From an uncultured Lachnospiraceae bacterium (GTDB lineage: Bacteria; Bacillota; Clostridia; Lachnospirales; Lachnospiraceae): 64,000 bases of DNA. The DNA lies in contig CAMNTQ010000008.1 in the NCBI GenBank assembly GCA_946558695.1, positions 1-64,000 on the forward strand, given 5' to 3'. Shown piece by piece: positions 37,621 through 47,162 of the stretch. The notes under the pieces are model-generated. The model was not told the origin of the DNA and ran no database searches. It was given only the letters and a program-made list of their open reading frames with translations. The translations under genes were made by a program, and so were the position numbers. The first letter of the stretch is position 1. Each line of letters opens with the position of its first letter.

Positions 37621-38571
37621 ATGAAAAAATCATTTCGCTCCTCACTCATTAACGCTATTGCCAAAAATGCAGAAAACTATCCTGACATGATCGTTTTAAA
37701 CGCAGATTCAGCAAGAGCTCTGAAACTGACCGACTTTTCCAAAGCCTTCCCCGACCGCATGATCGGCGTAGGAATCAGCGAAGCAGATCTGATCGGCACT
37801 GCCGCAGGCCTTGCCGCTACCGGACTTGTCCCCGTAGTAGTCGGATTCTCCATGTTCGTGTCCGAAAAGCCCTTTGAGCAGATACGGCAGGCAATTGCTT
37901 ATCCGAACCTGAATGTAAAAATCGTCGCTACCCACAGCGGACTGTGTGTAGGGCAGGACGGCGCTACGCATCAGGCTTTGGAAGACATGGCCGTCATTCG
38001 TTCGCTGCCGAACTTCAAAGTATTCGCCGCTGCGGATGTAACCGAGACAGAAGCTGCCCTCGAAGCCATGCTAAAACACGACGGCCCCGCATATCTCCGT
38101 TTAGGGCGGGATCTTGCGGAGGATATTTTTGAAGGCCGCAAGAACTTCACTCCGGGAGGCGCAGATATTCTAAGAGAAGGAGACGATGTAACGATTGCGG
38201 CATGCGGGCTGATGGTAGAGCAGGCGCTAATGGCAGCGTGCTCCCTCAGATCGGAAGGCATCCGGGCCACAGTAATGAATGCCTATTCCATCAAACCTCT
38301 TCCGGAACAACTGCTGCTTGAAAAAGCGAAAAAGACCGGCGCCTTTGTCACCGCGGAAGACCACAGCATAATCGGAGGACTGGGAAGCGCCGTGTGCGAA
38401 TATCTCTCAGGAAATTGTCCTGTACCTGTCATCCGCGTAGGTGTCCCGGATCGTTTCGGAGAGTCCGGCACACAGGATGAGCTTTATAAAAAATACGGTT
38501 TGACCGCCGACCATATCATAAAAGCGGCAAAACAGGCCGTCAGCATGAAGACTATGAACGCGAAAGGATAG
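37621..38571 (+). CDS. Transketolase C-terminal subunit (second split transketolase)
   Basis: NADSARALKLTDFSKAFPDRMIGVGISEADLIGTAAGLAATG; start trimmed to MKKSFRSSL preceded by AGAAAGGA. Confidence 0.92.
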   Translation: MKKSFRSSLINAIAKNAENYPDMIVLNADSARALKLTDFSKAFPDRMIGVGISEADLIGTAAGLAATGLVPVVVGFSMFVSEKPFEQIRQAIAYPNLNVKIVATHSGLCVGQDGATHQALEDMAVIRSLPNFKVFAAADVTETEAALEAMLKHDGPAYLRLGRDLAEDIFEGRKNFTPGGADILREGDDVTIAACGLMVEQALMAACSLRSEGIRATVMNAYSIKPLPEQLLLEKAKKTGAFVTAEDHSIIGGLGSAVCEYLSGNCPVPVIRVGVPDRFGESGTQDELYKKYGLTADHIIKAAKQAVSMKTMNAKG

Positions 38572-38581
38572 GTATAACGAT

Positions 38582-39409
38582 ATGTCTAGAAATATTGATG
38601 AATTAAAAATACAGGCAAATACAATCCGAAAAGACATCCTCAAGATGATCTACAATATACAGTCCGGCCATCTCGGCGGTTCTTTTTCCATGGTAGAGGT
38701 ACTGACTGCACTCTACTTCGATGAGATGCACTACGATCCGCACAATCCGTATTTAAAAGACCGCGACCGCTTTGTCCTCTCAAAAGGACATACCGCCCCC
38801 GCCCTCTATGCCACCCTTGCGAATGCAGGGTATTTTCCAAAAGAAAATCTAATGACCTCGTTCCGCCGGATTGATTCCATGATGCAGGGACATCCTGATA
38901 TGAGAAAAACACCGGGTGTAGAGATGACAAGCGGCTCTCTCGGAATCGGCCTGTCCGCCGCAAACGGCATGGCTTTAGGAAACCGTTATCAGGGTATCGG
39001 CGCAAGAGTTTACTGTATGATCGGCGACGGCGAGATCAACGAGGGACAGATCTGGGAGGCCGCCGCCACAGCCTCACATTATCATCTGGATAATCTGGTA
39101 GCGTTCACAGATGTCAACGGACTCCAGAATGATGCCGAGACAAAAAAAGTAAAGGACATGCTTGATATCGCCGAAAAATGGAAAGCCTTCGGTTTTCACA
39201 CCATCGAGATAAACGGCCATGATTTTAACGAGATCTTCGCCGCCCTCGACGCAGCGCGTAATTGCAAAGGCAGGCCAACCGCTGTCATTTCTCACACCAC
39301 CAAGGGCAAGGGCGTATCCTTTATGGAAAACGTAGTCGCTTTCCATGGAAAAACCCCGACAAAAGAAGAGTATGAGAATGGGATGGCAGAACTGGAGCAT
39401 GCGATATAG
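38582..39409 (+). CDS. Transketolase N-terminal subunit (second split transketolase)
   Basis: IQSGHLGGSFSMVEVLTALYFDEM, SKGHTAPALYATLA, IGDGEINEGQIWEAAATASHYHLDNLVAFTDVN. Confidence 0.92.
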   Translation: MSRNIDELKIQANTIRKDILKMIYNIQSGHLGGSFSMVEVLTALYFDEMHYDPHNPYLKDRDRFVLSKGHTAPALYATLANAGYFPKENLMTSFRRIDSMMQGHPDMRKTPGVEMTSGSLGIGLSAANGMALGNRYQGIGARVYCMIGDGEINEGQIWEAAATASHYHLDNLVAFTDVNGLQNDAETKKVKDMLDIAEKWKAFGFHTIEINGHDFNEIFAALDAARNCKGRPTAVISHTTKGKGVSFMENVVAFHGKTPTKEEYENGMAELEHAI

Positions 39410-39421
39410 GAGGAAACAAAT

Positions 39422-40978
39422 ATGAGCACACCAATTTTTATCGGCTGCGATATCGGCACCTCCCACACAAAGGCGGTAGCCGTAAATGCGAATGGAGAAA
39501 TCCTCTCCCAAAGTTCGTCTGCCTACGACATTCTAAAGCCCCGGAACAACTGGGCAGAACAGAATCCAGAAGTATGGCTTGAAGCCGCCGTCTGTACACT
39601 CCGTCAAGTCATCGCGGAAATTCCTTCAAAAAAGGACATTGCATCCATCTGCATCAGCGCTCTGTACGGTGGAACCGGTGTTATGTGCGACGAGCAGATG
39701 GGCTCCGTACGCCCGGTTATCATCTGGATGGACCGCCGCGCCGAGTCAGAAAGCTCCCTGATACGAAAGACACTGGGCGAAGACCGCCTTCTAGAAGTCT
39801 CCGGCAACGGAATTGATTCTTATTTCGGCTATACAAAGCTTTTGTGGGTGAAAGAACACGAACCGGAAAACTGGGTGAAAATCCGCCATATTGTTCCGGT
39901 CCACAGCTATATCATATACAAAATGACTGGAAACTTAAGCGTTGATTACTGTTCCGCCGGCAATGTGGGAGGCATCTACGACTGCAATACCCACTCTTGG
40001 TCGAAGGATATGTGCGAAGAATTGGGAATCCCGTATGATGCACTGCCTCACGACTTCCACGATCCAAGTGATCTGATCGGTTCACTGAACGAAGATTATC
40101 AGAAGAAATTAGGACTTGACCGTCCCGTTCCTCTATGCGCCGGCACGGTTGACTGCATCGCATCCATGCTGAGCGCATCCATCGTCCGCCCCGGAGATAA
40201 CGCGGCAGTTCTGGGAACCTCCCTCAACTGGGGATACATTCACAGCAAGAAACCGGATAATCCGAATCTCGTCTCCATGCCTTACTGCATCGAACCGACA
40301 CGGCTTTGCTACACCTACGGCGGCGCTTCTACTGCCGGCGCGCTGCCAAGATGGTTTGCCCTGAATTTTATGGGGGATGATTCCGGCGAGACTTACGATG
40401 AACTGGAACAGTTGATCCGCAAAAATAATATCGGTCCCGGCAGCGACGGACTGATCGCACTCCCTTATTTTATGGGTGAGCGCACTCCCATCTGGGACGA
40501 AAAGGCCGCCGGAGTTCTATTCGGTCTGACCCTCGCACATACAAAAGCGCATATTTACCGCGCAGTTCTGGAAGCAGTCGCATATTCGCTCCTTCACATT
40601 ATGGAGTCCATGACCGGCTCCGGTATGGCAATCGAGAAAATCATCCTCGTAGGAGGCGGCGCGCGGTCCGCTGTATGGAAACAGATATTTGCAGATATTA
40701 CAAATCTCCCGATCGTAACGCCCGTTCAGGAAATCGAGGCGCCGCTGGGGGATGCATTTATGGCGGCCGTCGGAGCCGGAGCCATTACAGAATATGAGGA
40801 AATCAATTCATGGATCACCATGAATCCTCCGGTTCTTCCCAATAAAGAAAACCACGAATTATATAAAAAGCATTTTTCGCTGTACAAAGAACTGTATCCG
40901 GCCCTGAAAGACATCATGTCCAAGCGGGCGGATATGCTATATAAAATTCAAAAAGGAGAGATAAGCTATGAAAGTTGA
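39422..40978 (+). CDS. FGGY-family carbohydrate kinase (xylulokinase/gluconokinase-like)
   Basis: GCDIGTSHTKAVAVN, IWMDRRAESE, LPYFMGERTPIWDEKAAGVLFGLTLAHTKAHIYRAVLEAVAYSL, ILVGGGARSAVWKQI. Confidence 0.9.
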   Translation: MSTPIFIGCDIGTSHTKAVAVNANGEILSQSSSAYDILKPRNNWAEQNPEVWLEAAVCTLRQVIAEIPSKKDIASICISALYGGTGVMCDEQMGSVRPVIIWMDRRAESESSLIRKTLGEDRLLEVSGNGIDSYFGYTKLLWVKEHEPENWVKIRHIVPVHSYIIYKMTGNLSVDYCSAGNVGGIYDCNTHSWSKDMCEELGIPYDALPHDFHDPSDLIGSLNEDYQKKLGLDRPVPLCAGTVDCIASMLSASIVRPGDNAAVLGTSLNWGYIHSKKPDNPNLVSMPYCIEPTRLCYTYGGASTAGALPRWFALNFMGDDSGETYDELEQLIRKNNIGPGSDGLIALPYFMGERTPIWDEKAAGVLFGLTLAHTKAHIYRAVLEAVAYSLLHIMESMTGSGMAIEKIILVGGGARSAVWKQIFADITNLPIVTPVQEIEAPLGDAFMAAVGAGAITEYEEINSWITMNPPVLPNKENHELYKKHFSLYKELYPALKDIMSKRADMLYKIQKGEISYES

Positions 40979-41657
40979 TTTCAGCAAAGTTGTGGAACTG
41001 AGCCACCGTATGATTCCAAGAGAGGAACCTTTCAACCTGCAGACATGGGTATACGATGTAGATTTCTTAGGGGAGCGCGGAGAACCTCACAGCCCGGGCA
41101 CATGGTATGTATCCGGCGACGTAAATTTCTCCACCCACTGCGGAACTCACGTAGAATTCCCGCTTCACCACGTAGAAGGCGGCATGAACGCCGCTACTTT
41201 CCCCCTTACAAGCCTGATCGGAGAAGCTGTTGTTCTTGATTTTACAGGCAAAAAAGCGGGCGACTGCATGTCGCTTGAAGAATTCAAAGCTTACGACGAC
41301 AAGATTAAAGAAGGAGATATCGTATTCCTTCATACAGGTCTCGACGCAAAATGGCGCACCGAGGACTGGGAGCCGTACCCTTATGTAGCCTGCGATGCTA
41401 TGGAATGGCTGATCAAAGAAAAGAAGATCATCGCTATCGGAACAGATGCAACCTCTCTGGAGAACTTCAACATTCCGGATCAGCCGAATCACAATCTGGC
41501 ATTCAAAAATAATCTGGCAATGGTAGAATCACTGACTAACTTAGACAAGATTGAGAACGGAAGGGCGCTTGTATTCATGCTTCCTCTTAAGATTGTCGGT
41601 ATCGAAGCCTGCCCGTGCCGGATCATCGCGATCAATGACGGAGGAATCCTTCTGTAA
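40968..41657 (+). CDS. Cyclase-family (PF04199-type, kynurenine-formamidase-like) metal-dependent hydrolase
   Basis: FSTHCGTHVEFPLHHVEGG resembles HxGTHxDxPxH; GTDATSLE; last gene of module 4. Confidence 0.85.
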   Translation: MKVDFSKVVELSHRMIPREEPFNLQTWVYDVDFLGERGEPHSPGTWYVSGDVNFSTHCGTHVEFPLHHVEGGMNAATFPLTSLIGEAVVLDFTGKKAGDCMSLEEFKAYDDKIKEGDIVFLHTGLDAKWRTEDWEPYPYVACDAMEWLIKEKKIIAIGTDATSLENFNIPDQPNHNLAFKNNLAMVESLTNLDKIENGRALVFMLPLKIVGIEACPCRIIAINDGGILL

Positions 41658-41677
41658 TTTTTAATTCAATCATCAAC

Positions 41678-41724
41678 AAAACCGCTGCAGAATAGATCAT
41701 CGCTTATCTATTTTGCAGCGGTTT
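41678..41724. terminator. Terminator of module 4
   Basis: AAACCGCTGCAGAATAGAT...ATCTATTTTGCAGCGGTTT followed by CCTTTTTT. Confidence 0.8.
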
Positions 41725-41917
41725 CCTTTTTTAATAACAATTAAATCCTATATACTGCTTCTCTTTTGTCTTTTTATTCTGGAAGATCGCTGTTACACCT
41801 ACGTTTTTCCGCATTTGATATAGCTTTTATTTTTAATCTTTTTCACTTTTTTCCCTTTATAGTATTCTATAGAGCTAAGCTTCCATCCCTTTGCCGCCCT
41901 TCTTTTAAGACTTTCCT

Positions 41918-42493
41918 TTAAGACTTTTTCAGGAAATCTACATAGCATTTATTCATGTCGCAGTAACCGGCGATTCCCGCCACCTTCCCTTTCATGGTGT
42001 ACTGCCACATATCTACATCCGGCACTGTGGGCTTTTTGCCGTAACGGGCAACCCATCTGGAATACCGTTTCAGTCCCTTAAGGTAATTTTTCCACCAATT
42101 CTGATTGGCATATACGCCGCAGCGATATCCCTTCTTTTCCACAATCCTGCCAAACTCCTCTGCAGCAGTCTTTGCAAATTTCTCATTCCCCGGCTGTTCC
42201 AGATCGATATACAGCGGAAACTGTATCCGATGACCCTTTGCCTTTTTCAAAATAATATCCGCTTCTTTTCTCACCGTCTTCTTATCCTTCGCTCTGGAAT
42301 AAATATACAGGCCGAACGGAATTCCATATTTTTCGCATTGCGCAATGTTTCTGTCACATTTGCTGTCCATTTTACTAACACTGTCCGCCACCCGGATAAT
42401 CACGCCCCTGATACCGCTCTTTTTTACTTTTTTCCAATCAATTTTTCCCTGATAATAGGATACGTCTATTACGGTAAACTTAAATTTTGCCAT
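41918..42493 (-). CDS. GH25-family lysozyme-like protein (no signal peptide apparent)
   Basis: FTVIDVSYYQGKIDWKKVKKSGIRGVIIRVAD, FPLYIDLEQPGNEKFA, MWQYTMKGKVAGIAGYCDMNKCY. Confidence 0.88.
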   Translation of the reverse strand: MAKFKFTVIDVSYYQGKIDWKKVKKSGIRGVIIRVADSVSKMDSKCDRNIAQCEKYGIPFGLYIYSRAKDKKTVRKEADIILKKAKGHRIQFPLYIDLEQPGNEKFAKTAAEEFGRIVEKKGYRCGVYANQNWWKNYLKGLKRYSRWVARYGKKPTVPDVDMWQYTMKGKVAGIAGYCDMNKCYVDFLKKS

Positions 42494-42777
42494 AAAATTC
42501 GCACCACCGTTATAAATCATTTTGTTATAGAATATCCGCCCTTCTGCAAATCGGTGCGCAAATCAACAAAATTATTCGTCTGGAATCACATCTTAAGTTG
42601 TTTTTAAGAAATTTTCGATTTGTTTTAGATATTTAACATATTTTAGACACATTTATCTTTTATACTTGTAGTCAGATAGTTGATAAAGAACTTATCACTA
42701 TCTCCCCCTCATAAAAGTATGCATAAGAAATTATGCAGCACTTTACTCTCATTCCTTTTAGATAACTATAACAACAA

Positions 42778-42814
42778 CGAAAACCTCACATTCCGCAAGG
42801 TTGTGAGGTTTTCG
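42778..42814 (-). terminator. Terminator of nickel/cobalt transporter operon
   Basis: CGAAAACCTCACA...TGTGAGGTTTTCG, 13-bp arms, just after the ATPase stop. Confidence 0.75.
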
Positions 42815-42829
42815 CCGTCTCTGATGATA

Positions 42830-43582
42830 TTAAAATGATATTTTTCTTGAAAACGACAAGGGCAGTTCCAGTCCATGCTGTTCTAAAAGCTCTTTGTCCG
42901 TCAATATCTTTTTTGCCTCTCCGTCAGCCGTAATCTTCCCGTCTGAAAGAAGTACCACTCTCTCACAGGTATCATACACAAAATCCAGATCGTGGCTTGC
43001 GATCAGCTTTGCTCCCGGCAGTTCATTCAGGATGCGGATAAGATTCCGCCTGTTTTTGGGATCTAACGCCACGGACGGCTCGTCAAGGAGCATAAGCTTT
43101 ACTCCCACGGAAAGCACCGTCGCGATTGCCGCCAGTTTCTTTTCTCCTCCCGACAACCGATAGATCTGTCTGTCCTTTTTATCTTCCATATGCACCTTCT
43201 TAAGCGCTGACATTGCGGCCTCGTATATTTCTTCCTCGCTTTTTCCATAATTTCTCGGCGCAAATGCAACATCTTCATATACTGTTGACATAAAGAGCTG
43301 ACTGTCTGAATCCTGAAACACATAACCGATTACTGTACGGATTTTATTTAAATTCTCTTTTTTCATCTCAAACTCCGAAACCAGCACTTTCCCTTCCTGC
43401 ATATCAAGAAGTCCGGTAAGGAGCTTTAAAAGCGTAGATTTACCGGCGCCGTTTTCCCCGATCAAACCCACACTTTCCCCATCCTCCATATGAAGATTCA
43501 GATTGCTCAATACGTGATTCCCTGCTTTATTCCGCAGGCTGCCGTAGGTAAAAGAAAGATCTTCGATTTCCAGTATACTCAT
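42830..43582 (-). CDS. Nickel/cobalt ECF-type transporter ATPase (CbiO/NikO-like)
   Basis: GENGAGKSTLLKLLTGL, FQDSDSQLFMSTVYEDVAFAPRN, LSGGEKKLAAIATVLS. Confidence 0.9.
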   Translation of the reverse strand: MSILEIEDLSFTYGSLRNKAGNHVLSNLNLHMEDGESVGLIGENGAGKSTLLKLLTGLLDMQEGKVLVSEFEMKKENLNKIRTVIGYVFQDSDSQLFMSTVYEDVAFAPRNYGKSEEEIYEAAMSALKKVHMEDKKDRQIYRLSGGEKKLAAIATVLSVGVKLMLLDEPSVALDPKNRRNLIRILNELPGAKLIASHDLDFVYDTCERVVLLSDGKITADGEAKKILTDKELLEQHGLELPLSFSRKISF

Positions 43583-43655
43583 ACTTACTCTCCTTATATT
43601 TTGCTGATTTCCAAACTATCCTATGTGTGCACGCATCGTATATCTTCCTCTGTTA

Positions 43656-44423
43656 TCATATCATTCTTACGCATACCAGTACCATGCTCCAGACAAACAC
43701 ATACAGATAATCACTGCCCCCTGCCCTTTTCTTGCACCGCAAATGAAATTCCCCGTTATAACCCCGCAGCGTCATACTGTCATACACGTTCTGCGCCCTG
43801 TCCATGCTGCGCAGCAAAAGCTGTCCCACCATAGTTCCCCATACTTTATAATGAACCCCCTTCTGCCCCGGAGCACGAAGCGTATAGGCATCCGTCATCC
43901 GTTGGATTTCCTTCAGAAAAAGAATCATGTATCGGTAAACCAGCATAAGAACGGTTACAAACATCTTTGGCATGTGCATCTTCCGAAGCGCATAGCAGAT
44001 ATCCTCCATCGAAGTCGTAACCATCAGCAGATAGGATGCGGATACTGCAAAAATCCCTTTGAACATCAATGTCACCGCAGAAACCATGCCTCCCGTAACG
44101 GTCACCGTTCCCAGACGGAACATCACTTCCCTGTCAAAAAACGGATTGGCAATTCCTACCAGACAGACCAAAAGGAGCACAGCCTTCATCCGTTTCAGCA
44201 GAAGCTTCACAGAAATATCCCCAAGTACAAATAATATGATCAGGTAAATCCCCATTTTCAGAACACCCGGCAGATCATATTTTCCAAAAGAGACTGTGAG
44301 CAGAATAAAAATGAGCGTCACAAAGAGCTTTGGCAGGGGATGAATCCCCTGCAGCCAACCGCACTTTCCCGCTTCCATATCCATTTTATGAAGATCCACG
44401 ATCGCATCACTTATCCTGTTCAT
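43656..44423 (-). CDS. Nickel/cobalt transporter transmembrane protein (CbiQ/NikQ-like)
   Basis: LMVYRYMILFLKEIQRMTDAYTLRAPG and GTMVGQLLLRSMDRAQNVYDSMTLRGYNG. Confidence 0.88.
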   Translation of the reverse strand: MNRISDAIVDLHKMDMEAGKCGWLQGIHPLPKLFVTLIFILLTVSFGKYDLPGVLKMGIYLIILFVLGDISVKLLLKRMKAVLLLVCLVGIANPFFDREVMFRLGTVTVTGGMVSAVTLMFKGIFAVSASYLLMVTTSMEDICYALRKMHMPKMFVTVLMLVYRYMILFLKEIQRMTDAYTLRAPGQKGVHYKVWGTMVGQLLLRSMDRAQNVYDSMTLRGYNGEFHLRCKKRAGGSDYLYVFVWSMVLVCVRMI

Positions 44424-44502
44424 CTTTAAAGCTTCCCCTACATTTTTTTATTTTGTAAAGAATCCTCTCACCGGCACATTTTGCATAGTTTTTATATGCT
44501 GC

Positions 44503-45501
44503 CTATCTTTTTTTGTATTTCATTTTCTTTATCAGCACACAAACGCATACGCACACCGCCAGCACGGCCACTCCACCGAAAATTCCTGAGACAGACGTCC
44601 CCGCTGCGCTGTCAGACGCTTTGAATGCATAGTCCGGAAGAAATGCGGTCATGCCTTGAAGCTTCTCTGCAATCTGATACACGCTTCCACTGGCCGCCAA
44701 TTCAGCTGTTCCTGCAACCTTCTCCATGGACCACTCCAGACCGTCAGGATAACCTGAGGCAAACAAGGATATCACTCCCCCGATCACAAGTGTCAGCATC
44801 GCCAGAGCCGCAATCGTACCCCTCCGGCTCATGCGCCCTGCCGCCTTTCTATCAGCCCGCTCATATCCATACAGAATCTCCGGGCGCGCCTCATAGATAA
44901 ACACCAGCACCGCGGCTGTGATCAATCCCTCTACCAGCCCGATCGCCAGATGGATCGGCTGCATCATTCCTAAAAATACTGCAAAAGGCAGTTCTGTAAT
45001 TCCAGAAAGCAACGTCTCTATCGTAACCGAAAACGCTCCCAACTGCAAGCCCGCAATGCAGCCAATGACGGAAGCTGCCGTAATGGTTCCTCTCGTCATA
45101 TTTTTTTGGTTCAGCAGCCGCCAGACAAGAAATCCTCCAATAAAACATCCGTAAAAAGCCATGTTCCACACATTACACCCTAATGCCAATAGTCCGCCGT
45201 CCGCAAATAACAGACATTGAATCGTCAATATGGCAATCATCGTCAGGAAACCCGCGCAGGGCCCTAAGATCGCACTGAGAAGCATGCCTCCGCACAGATG
45301 TCCCGACGAGCCTGTTCCCGGAATGGTGAAATTGATCATCTGGGCTGCAAATACAAATGCCCCCATCACCCCCATCACCGGCACCTTCCTATCCAAATCC
45401 TCCAATTTCACTTCCTTCACAGAATACGCAGCAGCCGCTGTAGATACTGCGTACATTGTCCCTGCTACCGCTGGCGATACCAGCGCATCCGCCATATGCA
45501 T
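44503..45501 (-). CDS. Nickel/cobalt transporter substrate-capture protein, CbiM fused to PDGLE/NikN-type domain
   Basis: MHMADALVSPAVAGTMYAVS N-terminus; GTGSSGHLCGGML; C-terminal ASGYPDGLEWSMEKVAG. Confidence 0.9.
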   Translation of the reverse strand: MHMADALVSPAVAGTMYAVSTAAAAYSVKEVKLEDLDRKVPVMGVMGAFVFAAQMINFTIPGTGSSGHLCGGMLLSAILGPCAGFLTMIAILTIQCLLFADGGLLALGCNVWNMAFYGCFIGGFLVWRLLNQKNMTRGTITAASVIGCIAGLQLGAFSVTIETLLSGITELPFAVFLGMMQPIHLAIGLVEGLITAAVLVFIYEARPEILYGYERADRKAAGRMSRRGTIAALAMLTLVIGGVISLFASGYPDGLEWSMEKVAGTAELAASGSVYQIAEKLQGMTAFLPDYAFKASDSAAGTSVSGIFGGVAVLAVCVCVCVLIKKMKYKKR

Positions 45502-45516
45502 AATCTTCTTCCTCCT

Positions 45517-46269
45517 TTAATTCTTTTCATGTACTGCTAATTTATTAATCTGAGCCGCCATGTATCCGGCGCCATATCCATTGTCAATGTTAACTACCGC
45601 GATACCGTTCGCACAGGAATTAATCATCGTAAGCAGCGCCGACAATCCATGCATGCTTGCCCCATAACCTATGGATGTCGGAACAGCGATCACCGGCTTA
45701 TCTACCAGTCCGCCGATCACACTGGCAAGAGCACCTTCCATACCGGCAGCCGCCACCACACAGTTGGCGCTTTGTATCGTCTCTACCCGGGAGAGCAGCC
45801 TGTGGATTCCGCTCACTCCCACATCATAGATACGCTCCACATGATTTCCAAAGAATTCTGCCGTCAAAGCGGCCTCCTCCGCCACCGGAATATCAGCCGT
45901 TCCGGCCGTACAGACCGCTATCTGCCCCACTCGGTTTTTATCTCTTTTTTCAATCTTTAAGATTCTCGACAACGCATCGTACTCTGCCTCTGGAAATCTG
46001 TCCTGTATCAGCGCCGCCTGTTCCTTAGAGGCGCGCGTCCCCAGAACTTCTCCCTCTGCCTCATAGAGTCTCTCATATATCTTAAGCAGATGATCATCTG
46101 CTTTTCCGCTGCAGAATACCACTTCTGCAAACCCGGAACGAAGCTTTCTATGAGTATCAAGTTTCGCATAGCCCAGCTCTTCAAGCGGCTGCCTCCTGAA
46201 ATACCTTTCCGCTTCGCCGACAGACATCTCTCCTGTCTTTACCTGTTCTAAAACCTTCCTTGCATCCAT
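45517..46269 (-). CDS. larB: Nickel pincer cofactor biosynthesis protein LarB
   Basis: AIR-carboxylase-like domain: VCTAGTADIPVAEEAALTAEFFGN, VGVSGIHRLLSRVETIQSANCVVAAAGMEGALASVIGGLVDKPVIAVPTSIGYGAS. Confidence 0.9.
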   Translation of the reverse strand: MDARKVLEQVKTGEMSVGEAERYFRRQPLEELGYAKLDTHRKLRSGFAEVVFCSGKADDHLLKIYERLYEAEGEVLGTRASKEQAALIQDRFPEAEYDALSRILKIEKRDKNRVGQIAVCTAGTADIPVAEEAALTAEFFGNHVERIYDVGVSGIHRLLSRVETIQSANCVVAAAGMEGALASVIGGLVDKPVIAVPTSIGYGASMHGLSALLTMINSCANGIAVVNIDNGYGAGYMAAQINKLAVHEKN

Positions 46270-46352
46270 CTGCAAACCCTCCATACTTTTTACTTCCGGT
46301 ACATTCTGAATTGCCGATCCAAAAACTTAAAACCTTTCGCGTATCGCAGAAA

Positions 46353-46391
46353 AAGGCGCACAGATTTCCATTCTGGAAATCCGTACGCCTT
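46353..46391 (-). terminator. Stem-loop terminator upstream of larB / after the DUF3842 gene
   Basis: 18-bp stem (two G-U on minus strand) with 3-nt loop, followed by minus-strand TTTTTC. Confidence 0.65.
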
Positions 46392-46523
46392 CTGGCATAC
46401 ATTTTTATCTCTGGAACTTATTTTTGGACTTATATGTGATCACTGTATCTCCGGTGCTGCTGCGCCGTCTCAGACAGCTTCTGCCATCTGCTTTCTATAT
46501 ACCACATATCACGTCTGCATACA

Positions 46524-46943
46524 CTATCTGCATTCTTCCGCTGCGCATTCTCTAAGCTGTTCTATTACGGCCTCTATCATATAGCTCATAGATGTACTCT
46601 TCACTCCGACAATCACATTGTTGCACTGATTCATGGGAATCAGCAGCTTCTTCGCCCCGCTCTGACCGACTGCCGCCGCCATAACCGGCGTAATCTCGCC
46701 GTGCATGGAATCTGCTATGGCAATCCCGACAGGCCCGATAATAACGTCTGATTTCCTGCAGCCTACGATTACGGCATTCTCTCCGGTTGCCGCATAGTCC
46801 GCTCCGGCTTTCAGCATATTAGATGCCGCCAGAGAATTCGTACCGACAGCTCCAACCTGCGCCTGCGGAAATTCCTTCTTCACAGACATGACCAGCTGCT
46901 TACCCATACCGCCGCCCTGTGCATCTATAATCAATATCTTCAT
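46524..46943 (-). CDS. DUF3842-like small protein
   Basis: MKILIIDAQGGGMGKQLV...AGADYAATGENAVIVGCRKSDVIIGPVGIAIADSMHGEITP. Confidence 0.7.
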   Translation of the reverse strand: MKILIIDAQGGGMGKQLVMSVKKEFPQAQVGAVGTNSLAASNMLKAGADYAATGENAVIVGCRKSDVIIGPVGIAIADSMHGEITPVMAAAVGQSGAKKLLIPMNQCNNVIVGVKSTSMSYMIEAVIEQLRECAAEECR

Positions 46944-47162
46944 GAAAAATCCTCATTTCTTCGTCATCTCCGAAATGATTATAACAAATGTAAGGCACCG
47001 TGTCTATAAACACTTTTTTATAATCTGTCATTATCACGCATCTTCCTCATATATTCATCGACATTTTCCCCCCGATCACTTGGTATTACTAAGCTATCCC
47101 AGTCTATCTGCTTTTTTCTTTCTGGCAGTTGGATGATCAAGCAGAATCTCTCTTCCGCATTT

